A DNA stretch of 64,000 bases from Leptopterna dolabrata (GCA_954871275.1 OX940977.1:35188493-35252492); one strand, 5' to 3'; counted from the stretch's first letter, positions 1-8,621 are shown. Numbers and translations: made by a program. Notes: a model not told the origin generated them from the letters alone.

Positions 1-5
1 GCTTC

Positions 6-31
6 TTTTTTATGATATTTCTCATAAAAAA
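6..31 (+). terminator. AT-rich palindrome upstream of integrase A
   Basis: Ten-base arms (TTTTTTATGA / TCATAAAAAA) flank a six-base loop. It resembles the palindrome behind the 13454-14098 gene of element 2, so it probably ends a gene lying left of the window. Confidence 0.5.
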
Positions 32-42
32 CCTTTTTTTCC

Positions 43-51
43 TATAATAAA
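43..51 (+). promoter_or_regulatory. ATG-proximal TATAATAAA motif
   Basis: TATAATAAA directly touches the integrase ATG. The 20 bases at 41-60 recur exactly at 1604-1623, over the second ATG of the polymerase. The same motif precedes nearly every gene of both elements. Confidence 0.55.
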
Positions 52-1077
52 ATGGATAATGATTTAACTGATCCTATTTATTGTCATAAATGTAAGAAGA
101 GAACCAATAATATTGATGCAGAAAAAATACAAACGGTAAACGGAAGATGGAGAGTGGCTGCTAAATGCTCAAAATGTAAAACCAAAAAGAGTAAATTTAT
201 CACTTCACCTGAGAAAGAAAATTCTGAAGAACCTGTAGTAGAAGATCTGAATGATGATGAAAAATTATCTCTTGCTAAAGAATTACACAAGCCAATAAGA
301 AATAAATTTCAAAAAAGGACAATATTTACTAAAGGTATTGATGATTTGTGGGCTGCTGATTTGATAATCATGAAAAATTATGAAAAAGAGAATGATGGAT
401 ACGGCTATATGCTTAATGTTATCGATACATTTTCAAAATTTGCATGGGCCTTACCCTTGAAGAAAAAGGATGGAAAAAATGTTGTTAAAGCTTTTGAGAA
501 AATAATAGAAAAAGCAAAATCTCAAAATCATAATGCCCCCAATTTGCTTCATACGGATAAAGGATTGGAGTTTGAAAATAAACTTTTCAAAGATTTTCTG
601 AAAAATCACCAAATAAAAATGTATCATACACAGAATGAAGAAAAATCTGCCATTATTGAAAGATTTAATCGTACATTGAATGGTAAAATGAAAATTCTTT
701 TTGAAGTTGAGAATGATAAAAAATGGGTTGATTTTCTACAGGATTTAATTAATGAATACAATTATAAAGATTTTCATAGATCTATTGGTATGAAACCATC
801 AGAAGTCACAAAATTAAATCAAAATGACGTTACAGTACGATTATTTGGAAACAAAAAAAATTTACAGAAAGTTAAATTCAGTGTTGGTGATAGGGTTCGC
901 ATCAAAAGATTTAAAAAAACTTTTGTAAATAAATATGAAGCAAATTGGACCAGAGAAATTTTTGTGGTTTCTGATATTCTCTCTACTAATCCAATAACAT
1001 ACAAAATCAAAGATTTAAATGATGAAGATATTGAAGGATCTTTCTATGCTCAAGAACTACAAAAAACAGAATTCTAG
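52..1077 (+). CDS. Polinton-type DDE integrase A with N-terminal zinc finger
   Basis: A retroviral-type integrase of 341 residues that would insert the linear element DNA into chromosomes. Residues 9-47 form a treble-clef-like CHKC...CSKC zinc finger that looks like the short YCxKCxxxT finger domains of other Polinton proteins. The rve catalytic core carries D103 (AADLI), D169 (HTDKGLEF) and E203 (IIERFNR). The C-terminal ~70 residues are basic and chromodomain/SH3-like. The frame is intact and the catalytic triad complete. The start is fixed by the adjoining TATAATAAA motif. It is paralogous to the integrase at 15527-16552. Confidence 0.9.
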   Translation: MDNDLTDPIYCHKCKKRTNNIDAEKIQTVNGRWRVAAKCSKCKTKKSKFITSPEKENSEEPVVEDLNDDEKLSLAKELHKPIRNKFQKRTIFTKGIDDLWAADLIIMKNYEKENDGYGYMLNVIDTFSKFAWALPLKKKDGKNVVKAFEKIIEKAKSQNHNAPNLLHTDKGLEFENKLFKDFLKNHQIKMYHTQNEEKSAIIERFNRTLNGKMKILFEVENDKKWVDFLQDLINEYNYKDFHRSIGMKPSEVTKLNQNDVTVRLFGNKKNLQKVKFSVGDRVRIKRFKKTFVNKYEANWTREIFVVSDILSTNPITYKIKDLNDEDIEGSFYAQELQKTEF

Positions 1078-1195
1078 AATTATGAATAAAATGATTTATA
1101 TAAAAGATTTCTTTTATATAAATAAAATGTTATGTGATAATATTACGACTATCGTTGATAGAATATTCGTAATATTCAACCGATCCCGTTAAAGG

Positions 1196-1428
1196 GGGTA
1201 CCGTTAAATCGACGGTACCCTTTAAGAATTGGGTTTAAAAAATCAAATTGACTTGTGTTTGCCTTTTCATCGGACCCGTCTGGCAGACGGGTCCGATATA
1301 TTTATTGTTAAAAATCTACTTGCTTGTGTTTGCCTTAATAGGGGAGTCGAATCGACTCCCCTCTTTAAGAATTTAAAAAATCTACTTGCTTGTGTTTGCC
1401 TTAATAGGGGAGTCGAATCGACGCAACC
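1196..1428. repeat. Array of four palindromes in a shared ~66-71 bp spacer repeat
   Basis: Palindromes lie at 1196-1220, 1270-1296, 1341-1361 and 1407-1428 (the last decayed). Stems are 9-12 bp. Their sequences differ (GGGTACCGT, TCGGACCCGTCT, GGGGAGTCGA), while the spacers keep TTTAAGAATTT and CTTGTGTTTGCCTT. The array fills the gap between integrase and polymerase. Confidence 0.75.
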
Positions 1429-1538
1429 TATTTAAGAATTTGGGTTTAATGGGTCCCATGTATTTAAAAATTTTTTAAATACATGAAGAAGCTAAGAAAA
1501 ATAGTTTACATGTTTAGAAAAGTCACTGGCTAAAAAAA

Positions 1539-1575
1539 TGAGGGGTAAGTTAAAGGAATCTCTTTTCTAATAAAA
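1539..1575 (+). promoter_or_regulatory. Extended promoter block of the polymerase
   Basis: The block TGAGGGGTAAGTTAAAG...TAATAAAA ends directly at the ATG. It matches blocks before the genes at 5811, 6797 (-), 8540 (-) and 19841 (-). Confidence 0.6.
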
Positions 1576-4500
1576 ATGAACGATACGAAAAAAAATTATA
1601 TATCCTATAATAAAATGGATAATATTAAAAAACATTGTGAAAAGTGCGATGTTAACATCACCTATAAAAATTGGGCTAGACACCTAAAGTCTAAGAGCCA
1701 TGAGAAAAACGACCCTGACCGAACTCTTAAACCTCGACAAAGAACCATTGAGAAAGGATTCAGAGTTAAAGATTTGAGAAATGAAGCGAAAGATTACAAT
1801 TTAAAAGGTATTTATACAATGAAGAAAAATAATCTTATTACAGCTTTAAATGATATTAAAAATGTATTCTTTAAGAAAAGTGATCTAGAAAAACTAACTG
1901 TTAAAGAACTACGCGAAATAGCTAAAGAAAAACATATTAAAATTAAAAAACCGAATAAAAAAATCAATATCATCGAACATCTAATGCACCCACAAGGGCA
2001 TGCATTTAAAGTAAAAACAGTGAAAATGTTCAATTTCGACGATGACTTGATTAATGAAAACAAAGAAAAACGAAAATCTCCTTTTACTATTATAGAAACT
2101 AAATCTCGATTCATTAAAAAATTTAAAACTACAGAAATCGATTATACTATAAAATTATCTAATATCATACAAGTCGAAAAAGCTGTATTTGCTATGTTAA
2201 ATTTGGCTAAAGAAAAATCTAATTTCCAAACCGGGGATAAAATTATGATCGTTGCCCAAAACCCTCATTTTCACCATGATATATCGAAAGATTTAAGTAG
2301 TAAATCAAATGTTTTATCTCGTATACAAGCTAAAGAATTTATCCAACACGTAAGCAACATTATTAGTTCCAACGAATACGTTGACATAACAAATACTACG
2401 TTTCACATTAAAATCATTAATTTACCGAGAGGAGCAAAAGGCACCAAAATATTGAACTTAGCCAAAAGTAAACATACGAAACAATGTATTACTCAAATAA
2501 AAAATTCCGATAATCTGTGTTGTCCAAGAGCCATAATTACCGCGTTAACTTATCATACTAATAAAATTTTCGGTAGAAAACTTACAAAAAACGATATAAA
2601 AGTTTTAAGAATGGGCCGAAAAATTCAAACAAAATTAGCCAAAGAACTTTGCGAAAAAATGGGTTCATACAACGAGGAAGGTTTCACATTGCAAGATATC
2701 AAAGTTGTTGAAGAATTATTAGACATTCAAGTTAAAGTTATCTGCGCCGAAAATTTCAATACCGTTATTTACGAAGGAGAAAAGAAAGATACTATAATTT
2801 ATCTTTATAAAAACGGAAATCATTTTGACGTGATTAATAGTGTAGCAGCCTTTTACGCTTCATCTTATTACTGTAAAAAATGTGATACTCCTTATAATAA
2901 CAATAACAAACACGAATGCAAAATGACTAGAAATAAAAATGTCTGTACACTCTGTAAACAAATACAACACGATGAAAAAGATAAAAATAAAATATTCTGT
3001 AACGATTGTAACCGTTATTGTTATAATGATAATTGCTTTAAAAATCATAAAGAAGTTTGTAAAATAACCTATAAATGTTTAAACTGTGGGAAAATTTGCA
3101 AAAGAACCGACGAACATAGATGTGGTTCTGGAAAATGTCGAAACTGTCAAGAAATATTCGACGATATAGGTAATCATGAATGTTTTATGTTAGCAAGACG
3201 GTCAAAAGGTGGGTATTGTACTGGGTCTTGTACTTGTAATAATCGTTCTGATATCACAGCAGAACAATGTACTTACACCGAAAAATACATAACATTTGAT
3301 TACGAAGCAATGCAGGAAACCGGTGTTCACGTGCCGAATGTAATTGTTCAAAATTATTTCGATGGAACCAAAATGAATTTCAAAACTAACGAAGAATTTT
3401 GCAAGTGGCTAATTTCTAAAGAACACAAAGGATACACTGCCATAGCACATTATGCAAAAGGATATGATTCTCAATTCATTTTGAAATACTGCGTCGAAAA
3501 TACTCTGAAACCTTACACTATTTATAATGGAACTAAACTAATGTTATTAGAAATTAAAGGAATAATAAGAATAATCGATAGCTCTAACTTCGTTGCATCT
3601 CCGTTATCTGCTTTTCCAAAAACGTTCGGATTAACAGAACTCAAAAAAGGATATTTTCCCCATTATTTCAATACTCGAGATAATCAAAATTACGTTGGGC
3701 CAATTCCTGATACTAAATTTTATGGGCCTGATTCAATGAAACCCGAAGTAAGAAAAGCATTTTTGAAATGGCACGCTGAAAAAGTAAAGGAAAATTATAT
3801 ATTCGACTTTCAGAAAGAAATATTAGAATATTGTGAATCAGATGTCGATATTTTGCGAAGGGGCTGTATTGAATTTAGGAAGCAATTTTTAGACATAGCT
3901 AATATCGATCCTTTCCAATATTTAACTATAGCGAGTGTTTGCATGGCCATTTTTCGGTCAATGCATCTCAAAGAAAATACTATCGCTGTGAATAAAGAAA
4001 TTAGAAAAGAAACATTTAGTAAAGGTTCAATAGCTTGGCTTAGTAATTTTAAAAATGTACAACATGCTTTAAACGGTGGAGAAGTTACAATTTGTGGAGC
4101 AAAGGTTGATGGCTACGATAAAATAACAAATACCGTGTACCAGTATCATGGTTGTTTTTGGCATGGATGTCAAAAATGTTTCCACGAAGATACTATTAAT
4201 AATGTAAACAATGAAACTATGGGCGATTTGTTAGAAAAAACTAATCAAAGGAGTAATCAAATAAAAAATGCCGGTTTTAAATTGATAGAAAAGTGGGAAT
4301 GTATTTGGTTAAAATCGGAAGCTTATAAATCATCATTAAATAAAAATATAAGGGTTATTGAACCATTAAATCCTAGAGATGCGTTCTATGGCGGTAGAAC
4401 CAATGCTAGTAAATTGAAAGTCGTAAATAAAAAATTAAGATATATCGATGTTTGTAGTTTGTATCCAACAGTTCAATATTTCGATTATTATCCCTTAGGT

Positions 4501-5676
4501 CATCCAACAAAAATTCATAAACCTGAGAAATATGATGAAAATTGGTACGGTTTAATCAAATGTAAAATATTACCTCCTAAAAAATTATATCACCCAGTTC
4601 TCCCGATCAAAAGAGATAAACTTCTATTTATTTTATGCGAAAAATGTTTTGAAGATAAATGTAATACTTGTTCACACGATGAAAATGAAAGAGCTCTGGT
4701 TGATACTTGGACTACAGATGAAGTAAATAAAGCTATTGAAAAAGGTTATAAGATTCAAGAAATTTACGAAGTATGGCATTTCAAAGAAAAAAGTAATGAA
4801 TTGTTCAAAGAATATGTAAAAAAATTTATGAAAATAAAACTAGAGACTAGCCCGTGGGAAAGTGACTTTGAAACTATTGAAGAATATATAAAAAGCATTA
4901 AAGAAAGTCTCGATATAGATTTAGAAAAAGAAAGAATTCAACCAAATCCTGGACGAAGAGCAGTAGCAAAGATTTGTTTGAATTCTTTGTGGGGGAAGTT
5001 TGGACAAAGATTGAACATGTCACAATCTGAATACATTATAGATGTAAAAAGATGGTACGATATACTTTTAGATGACAGACTAGAAATTGGCTCATGCCAT
5101 TTTCTGAATGACAATATCGTACAAATATCTTATAAATTTTTGAATCAATACATCGAAGATAGTTTTTCAACAAATGTTTTCGTTGCGGCTTTTACTACAT
5201 CAAATGCAAGATTGAGACTATATGATATGCTTGATAAATTGGGAGATAATGTCGCGTATTATGATACTGATAGTATTGTTTACATTGATGATGGAAAAAC
5301 TCTTGTAAAAACAGGTTGTATGTTAGGTGAGTGGACTGATGAATTGGGAAAAAATAATCACATCGTAGAATGGCTTAGTACTGGTCCAAAGAGTTACTCT
5401 TATATAACCAATCAAGGGAAAGAAACTATTAAAATTAAAGGATTTACTTTAAATTACCAAAACGGCAAATCATTAAATAGAGAAACTATGAACAAAGTTT
5501 TAACGAAAGAAATAAACAACGTTAAGCTTAAATTTAACATGATTACGCGAAATGTAAAAGATAAAACATTAGTAAACAAAGAAGTGGAAAAAGAGTTTAG
5601 ATTTCTGTATGATAAACGAAATATAATTGAAAACAAAGAAACCGATATTATTGATACTTTACCTTGGGGATATTAA
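1576..5676 (+). CDS. Protein-primed-type family B DNA polymerase
   Basis: The 1366-residue replicative polymerase of the element. The N terminus has a C2H2-like finger (about residues 19-43), two SAP-like helical repeats (60-140), and a Cys-rich cluster (430-555). Exonuclease motifs: ExoI FDYE at 574-577, ExoII around D631 (the usual Asn is Tyr626), ExoIII Y752-D756. Polymerase motifs: A DVCSLYP 958-964, B K1132 to NSLWGKFG 1143, C YDTDS 1229-1233. A Vsr-like patch (GCFWHGC 859-865, WEC 907-909) sits between the exonuclease and motif A. The ATG at 1615 (residue 14) has a perfect TATAATAAA motif and may be the true start. The frame is intact. Confidence 0.93.
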   Translation: MNDTKKNYISYNKMDNIKKHCEKCDVNITYKNWARHLKSKSHEKNDPDRTLKPRQRTIEKGFRVKDLRNEAKDYNLKGIYTMKKNNLITALNDIKNVFFKKSDLEKLTVKELREIAKEKHIKIKKPNKKINIIEHLMHPQGHAFKVKTVKMFNFDDDLINENKEKRKSPFTIIETKSRFIKKFKTTEIDYTIKLSNIIQVEKAVFAMLNLAKEKSNFQTGDKIMIVAQNPHFHHDISKDLSSKSNVLSRIQAKEFIQHVSNIISSNEYVDITNTTFHIKIINLPRGAKGTKILNLAKSKHTKQCITQIKNSDNLCCPRAIITALTYHTNKIFGRKLTKNDIKVLRMGRKIQTKLAKELCEKMGSYNEEGFTLQDIKVVEELLDIQVKVICAENFNTVIYEGEKKDTIIYLYKNGNHFDVINSVAAFYASSYYCKKCDTPYNNNNKHECKMTRNKNVCTLCKQIQHDEKDKNKIFCNDCNRYCYNDNCFKNHKEVCKITYKCLNCGKICKRTDEHRCGSGKCRNCQEIFDDIGNHECFMLARRSKGGYCTGSCTCNNRSDITAEQCTYTEKYITFDYEAMQETGVHVPNVIVQNYFDGTKMNFKTNEEFCKWLISKEHKGYTAIAHYAKGYDSQFILKYCVENTLKPYTIYNGTKLMLLEIKGIIRIIDSSNFVASPLSAFPKTFGLTELKKGYFPHYFNTRDNQNYVGPIPDTKFYGPDSMKPEVRKAFLKWHAEKVKENYIFDFQKEILEYCESDVDILRRGCIEFRKQFLDIANIDPFQYLTIASVCMAIFRSMHLKENTIAVNKEIRKETFSKGSIAWLSNFKNVQHALNGGEVTICGAKVDGYDKITNTVYQYHGCFWHGCQKCFHEDTINNVNNETMGDLLEKTNQRSNQIKNAGFKLIEKWECIWLKSEAYKSSLNKNIRVIEPLNPRDAFYGGRTNASKLKVVNKKLRYIDVCSLYPTVQYFDYYPLGHPTKIHKPEKYDENWYGLIKCKILPPKKLYHPVLPIKRDKLLFILCEKCFEDKCNTCSHDENERALVDTWTTDEVNKAIEKGYKIQEIYEVWHFKEKSNELFKEYVKKFMKIKLETSPWESDFETIEEYIKSIKESLDIDLEKERIQPNPGRRAVAKICLNSLWGKFGQRLNMSQSEYIIDVKRWYDILLDDRLEIGSCHFLNDNIVQISYKFLNQYIEDSFSTNVFVAAFTTSNARLRLYDMLDKLGDNVAYYDTDSIVYIDDGKTLVKTGCMLGEWTDELGKNNHIVEWLSTGPKSYSYITNQGKETIKIKGFTLNYQNGKSLNRETMNKVLTKEINNVKLKFNMITRNVKDKTLVNKEVEKEFRFLYDKRNIIENKETDIIDTLPWGY

Positions 5677-5711
5677 ACGTAAACATTTAAGAAGCTCTTT
5701 ATATCAATATC

Positions 5712-5745
5712 AGTTTTTATCCCGAGGAATTACAACTCACGAAAA
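5712..5745 (+). pseudogene. Integrase 3'-end fragment behind the polymerase
   Basis: Bases 5712-5743 match the last codons of integrase B (16516-16547, encoding FYPEELQLTK). They lie only 35 bp behind the polymerase stop, which marks a recombination joint inside element 1. Confidence 0.7.
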
Positions 5746-5773
5746 CACAAAACAAGAAAGAAAATGGAAAAAA

Positions 5774-5810
5774 TGAGGGGTTAGTTAAAAGAATAATTTT
5801 TATAATAAAT
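5774..5810 (+). promoter_or_regulatory. Extended promoter block of the small membrane protein
   Basis: TGAGGGGTTAGTTAAAAG followed by TATAATAAAT touching the ATG. It is the cleanest copy of the block on the plus strand. Confidence 0.6.
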
Positions 5811-6020
5811 ATGTTCTGTTTGAATTTTTCATCGTGTATCGATAAGATATTCATAATTATAATATTTTTAATAGCTCTAGTTTTCATCTACATTATAAAT
5901 GAAACTGGAATCAATCACAGAATTATCGGAGCTTCAGAGCAATGTTTAAAAGTATCTTTAAATACGGACCCGTCGAATCGACGGGTCCCATTAAAGGCAA
6001 TTCTATATAAATATGTGTAA
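5811..6020 (+). CDS. Small single-pass membrane protein (hypothetical)
   Basis: A 69-residue product with one strongly hydrophobic stretch at residues 12-29 (KIFIIIIFLIALVFIYII) and a short polar tail. I do not recognise a family. The case for a real gene is the full promoter block that ends exactly at its ATG. A GC-rich palindrome (5966-5988) falls inside the last third of the frame, so the natural C terminus may have been shorter and the tail may be read-through into that insertion. Confidence 0.5.
   Translation: MFCLNFSSCIDKIFIIIIFLIALVFIYIINETGINHRIIGASEQCLKVSLNTDPSNRRVPLKAILYKYV
5966..5988. repeat. GC-rich palindrome (GGACCCGTCGA arms)
   Basis: Perfect 11-bp arms around one central base. 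It belongs to the same class as the palindromes at 1270, 8593 and 17346. Confidence 0.7.
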
Positions 6021-6038
6021 AAATAGGTTTTAAGTCAG

Positions 6039-6219
6039 TTTTTATAGGGATTCCCTATAAAAAACACAATGTATAATTATTGTAAGTCTAAGTTTTGGAA
6101 AAGGAAATAACAATAAACACTGGAATAGTCGAGACCGTACAAAAATTGTTTCAGACTCGAAAGAACCAAACAATTGTTAACCGATATCAAAAGCCGCAGC
6201 TCACATGTGAGCCGCGGCT
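6039..6219. repeat. Two further palindromes
   Basis: 6039-6063 is an AT-type hairpin (TTTTTATAGGG arms). 6192-6219 is an imperfect GC-type palindrome centred on CACATGTG. They lie between the membrane-protein gene and a duplicated polymerase tail. Confidence 0.6.
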
Positions 6220-6249
6220 CTAAAATTTCGTATGAAATAAAAGCCGGGA

Positions 6250-6320
6250 ACCGATATTATTGATACTTTACCTTGGGGATATTAAACGTAAACATTTAAG
6301 AAGCTCTTTATATAAAAATC
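6250..6320 (+). repeat. Duplicate of the polymerase 3' end
   Basis: This stretch repeats 5640-5712 (last ten polymerase codons and the next ~35 bp) almost exactly. The copies diverge right where AGTAGTAAG, an element terminus, begins at 6321. Confidence 0.85.
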
Positions 6321-6497
6321 AGTAGTAAGTGGGTACATTGAGCACACATTCTTGTTTTTTCACTTGAAAAAAAAAATGAACGCCTTAAATTAAAATATTT
6401 TAACAACTTAGTATAATATTATTGTTTTAGTGGAAAAATTCCAATAAAACGATTTTTTATTAAAATTAATAATTAAACAAACTTGATGTTATGCATG

Positions 6498-6797
6498 TCA
6501 TTCTACGAATTTTAAAGCATGCATATCTTTTCCGTTATATTTTTTCATACCATTATAAACGATTTTAACTTGGTCCTTAACCATTTTAGTTAAATCGTTT
6601 TTAGTTAACATATCGTTGTATCGAGATGGTAAATAAACATTAAAATCGTTCTCCAAGTTGAGGAGAATAGCTCCACCGTTTTTTGTTTTCTTAAATTCTC
6701 CACCGAGAATCTGGTAAGACTTTCCCTCAACCAAATCCGAGAGTTTGTTGTATGTTTGTTCAAAATTAAGTTTTTGTAATAATGCGCTTTTACTCAT
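6498..6797 (-). CDS. Small OB-fold-like protein, TIR-linked, copy 1
   Basis: A 99-residue product. The pattern LxxGKSYQIL...KTKNGGAILLNL...NVYLPSRY...KIVYNGMKKYNGKDMHALKF suggests a small five-stranded beta-barrel. I suspect a single-stranded-DNA-binding or replication accessory role, but this is inference from the pattern and from sharing its promoter block with the polymerase. The start is set by the promoter block at 6798-6833. It is paralogous to 19530-19841 and to the broken copy at 8463-8757, always close to an element terminus. Confidence 0.7.
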   Translation of the reverse strand: MSKSALLQKLNFEQTYNKLSDLVEGKSYQILGGEFKKTKNGGAILLNLENDFNVYLPSRYNDMLTKNDLTKMVKDQVKIVYNGMKKYNGKDMHALKFVE

Positions 6798-6833
6798 TTT
6801 TATTATAAAAGTTATTCTTTTAACTAACCCCCC
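6798..6833 (-). promoter_or_regulatory. Extended promoter block of OB-like gene copy 1
   Basis: On the minus strand GGGGGGTTAGTTAAAAG is followed by AATAACTTTTATAATAAAA and the ATG. Confidence 0.6.
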
Positions 6834-6949
6834 AAAAGAAAAAGTCGCTGGTTCTGATGTTTTGTGTTTAAAAAAATTTTATCAGAGATTTAAGTCGCTA
6901 AATGAAAAAGTCACTGGTTCTGATGTTTTGTGTTAAAAAAGTTTTATCA

Positions 6950-7158
6950 GAGATTCAAGTGAAAATAAAAAACATCAAGGATTCAAGTGAAAATAAAAAC
7001 ATCAGAGATTCAAGTGAAAATAAAAACATCAGAGATTCAAGTGAAAATAAAAAACATCAGAGAGTCAAGTGAAAATAAAAAACATCAGAGAGTCAAGTGA
7101 AAATAAAAAACATCAGAGATTCAAGTGAAAATAAAAAACATCAGAGAGTCAAGTGAAA
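6950..7158. repeat. ~30-bp tandem array in the right terminus of element 1
   Basis: About seven copies of AGATTCAAGTGAAAATAAA plus AACATCAG, with 1-2 bp variations. The array replaces the TCACTGGTTCTGATG-type repeats seen in element 2. Confidence 0.8.
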
Positions 7159-7183
7159 GTGTGCTCAAGGTGCCCTCTTACTA

Positions 7184-7185
<2 letters not shown>

Positions 7186-7259
<74 letters not shown>

Positions 7260-7938
7260 ATTCCAGACGATAACTCTCGAAAGAATTGAGATAAGAAGTT
7301 CAAATTTGCACGAAAAATCTGTCTTGGCCATCGACAGGCTAAGTCCGTAGATGGGCAGAATCGGGTCACTCTAAGGGGGAGTTTTAGGGAGTTTTAGGGG
7401 GGGGAAAATTACCCATAGATTCCCAAAATGAAACAGTCTGACAAGTGACACCTCATTTTAAAGGTTTTTGTACGCTGAACACGATGGTGAAATCAGAATT
7501 GCGATATCTCATTCCGTTCTCCAACTGGAGCACTTTGAAGATGAAGGAACGTGGTTATTTCTTGAGATGTTCTTCCTGGTTCGTCTGCTCTAATCTGATA
7601 ACGGAATGGGATATCGCAATTCTGACTTCACCATCGTGTTCAGCGTTGGAAAATCTACAAACCGAGGTGTTACTCGGCAAAAAATGGAACCAAAAAATTT
7701 GTTTCGTATCCAATACCTACTCTGTATTGGATACACGTACTGTACCTATGTTGGATACGTAACTGTACGTATATTGTAGTACCAATACTACAATATACGT
7801 ACATACTTGAATACCTATAATTACCCAATAAGTTTAAGATTGCCCATATTTGAATGAGTAATCCCAAACATCACATTTTACATAAAATCAGTTATTTCTT
7901 CGAAAATTCGCACTTATAGCCATGCTGCATGACTGCGG
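7186..7938 (+). mobile_element. Host repeat A, copy 1 (left part cut off by element 1)
   Basis: It begins in a (TA)n tract that adjoins the element 1 terminus and continues ATTCCAGACGATAACTCTCG to CATGCTGCATGACTG. It contains the internal inverted repeat around GAACACGATGGTGAAATCAG. Other copies are at 17375, 23148 and 34137. Its right flank resumes host repeat B. Confidence 0.8.
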
Positions 7939-8087
7939 TTTTTGTTAGGTACCTACTGTTTGTCATCGGCAGAATTATTTTAGCAACATTTAACTCGTGA
8001 TTTAGGTAGGTACCTAGTAACGAGTAAGGGGTTAGGTACTAACCTACGGAGGGTCTGCGATCTACATAATATGTATAGAATAGTACA
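7939..8087 (+). repeat. Host repeat B, left of element 2
   Basis: GTTAGGTACCTACTGTTTG to ACCTACGGAGGGTCTGCGAT to AGTACA. It continues after element 2 at 20083. Uninterrupted copies lie at 31430-31640 (minus) and 36360-36960. Confidence 0.85.
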
Positions 8088-8295
8088 AGTAGTAAGTGGG
8101 GCACTTCAGGACACCCTGGTAAATCCTGTTAAAAATGCTTTTCTGTTAAACCCCTGATAAAACTTTTTAACACAAAACATCAGAACACATTTTTTAACAC
8201 AAAACATCAGAACCAGTGACTTTTTCATTTAGTGACTTAAATCCCTGGTAAAACTTTTCTAACACAAAACATCAAAACCAGTGACTTTTTCATTT
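8088..8295 (+). repeat. Left terminal inverted repeat of element 2
   Basis: 8091-8295 is the exact inverse of 19878-20082. The left end has one extra AGT triplet. The match stops abruptly at 8295, where the left arm has been rearranged. Confidence 0.93.
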
Positions 8296-8462
8296 AGTGA
8301 TTTTTTTAAAAATATTTTTTCATCAGAAACTCTAGTGAAACTCTAAAAAATTTTTTAATCGTAAATAAAAATGCAAATTTAGGACTATTTAGGGGTCGAT
8401 ATTTTCGAAATTTAGCTCCCTCTGATGTTTTCACTAGAAAAAAATAAATTGAACGTCTTAAA

Positions 8463-8540
8463 TTAAAATAACGAGCATTTGGAAAGACAATTTCCATCTT
8501 CCAGTTCTCTTAACGTTTTAAATAACTGTTCCTTATTCAT
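8463..8540 (-). pseudogene. Broken 5' part of an OB-like gene
   Basis: From the ATG at 8540 it reads MNKEQLFK as in the gene at 19841, then jumps to RELEDG, with most of the codons between missing, and soon stops. A full promoter block lies at 8541-8577. The reading direction is opposite to what a mirrored left TIR should carry. Confidence 0.75.
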
Positions 8541-8577
8541 TTTTATTATAAAAGTTATTCTTTTAACTAACCCCTCA
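8541..8577 (-). promoter_or_regulatory. Extended promoter block (orphaned)
   Basis: TGAGGGGTTAGTTAAAAG then ATAACTTTTATAATAAAA. It is nearly identical to the blocks at 5774 and 19842 but now drives only a gene fragment. Confidence 0.55.
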
Positions 8578-8592
8578 TTTTTATTGCATTTA

Positions 8593-8621
8593 AAAGGTCC
8601 CGTTGATTCAACGGGACCTTT
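8593..8621. repeat. GC-rich palindrome with 14-bp perfect arms
   Basis: AAAGGTCCCGTTGA, one central T, then the inverse. It is the longest of the GC-type palindromes and is closely related to the one at 17346. Confidence 0.75.

Larger units (their letters stand above)
1..7185 (+). mobile_element. Polinton/adintovirus-like element 1 (left end outside window)
   Basis: The segment carries an integrase, a family B DNA polymerase, a small membrane protein and a TIR-linked OB-like gene. The right terminus is CTTACTACT at 7185, the inverted form of the AGTAGTAAG that starts element 2. It abuts the (TA)n tract of host repeat A, so a TA-rich target is likely. The left end and capsid genes are not visible and should lie left of position 1. 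The integrase is only about two thirds identical to that of element 2 by eye, so this is a different lineage and not a tandem copy. Confidence 0.75.
6321..7185. mobile_element. 865-bp segment bounded by inverted element termini
   Basis: The first 27 bp (6321-6347) and the inverse of the last 27 bp (7159-7185) agree at 24 of 27 positions. Both start AGTAGTAAG and reach TTGAGCACAC. It encloses only the OB-like gene. No target duplication is visible (AAAATC against TATATA), so it may be a left-end copy captured by recombination and not an independent insertion. Confidence 0.55.

Noticed and set aside
6950..7158. Possible CRISPR-like array
   Set aside because: Units are contiguous ~30-bp tandem copies without unique spacers.
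7153..7369. YIYIYI and CVCVCV frames over (TA)n and (TG)n tracts, also at 23243-23467 and 34266-34567
   Set aside because: Simple-sequence artefacts.
7445..7762. A ~105-114 residue frame (MTPHFKGFCTLNTMVKS...) recurring at 7445, 23541 and, in part, 34742
   Set aside because: It lies over the internal inverted repeat of repeat A. The similarity comes from copy number, frames end differently, and the reverse strand is equally open.
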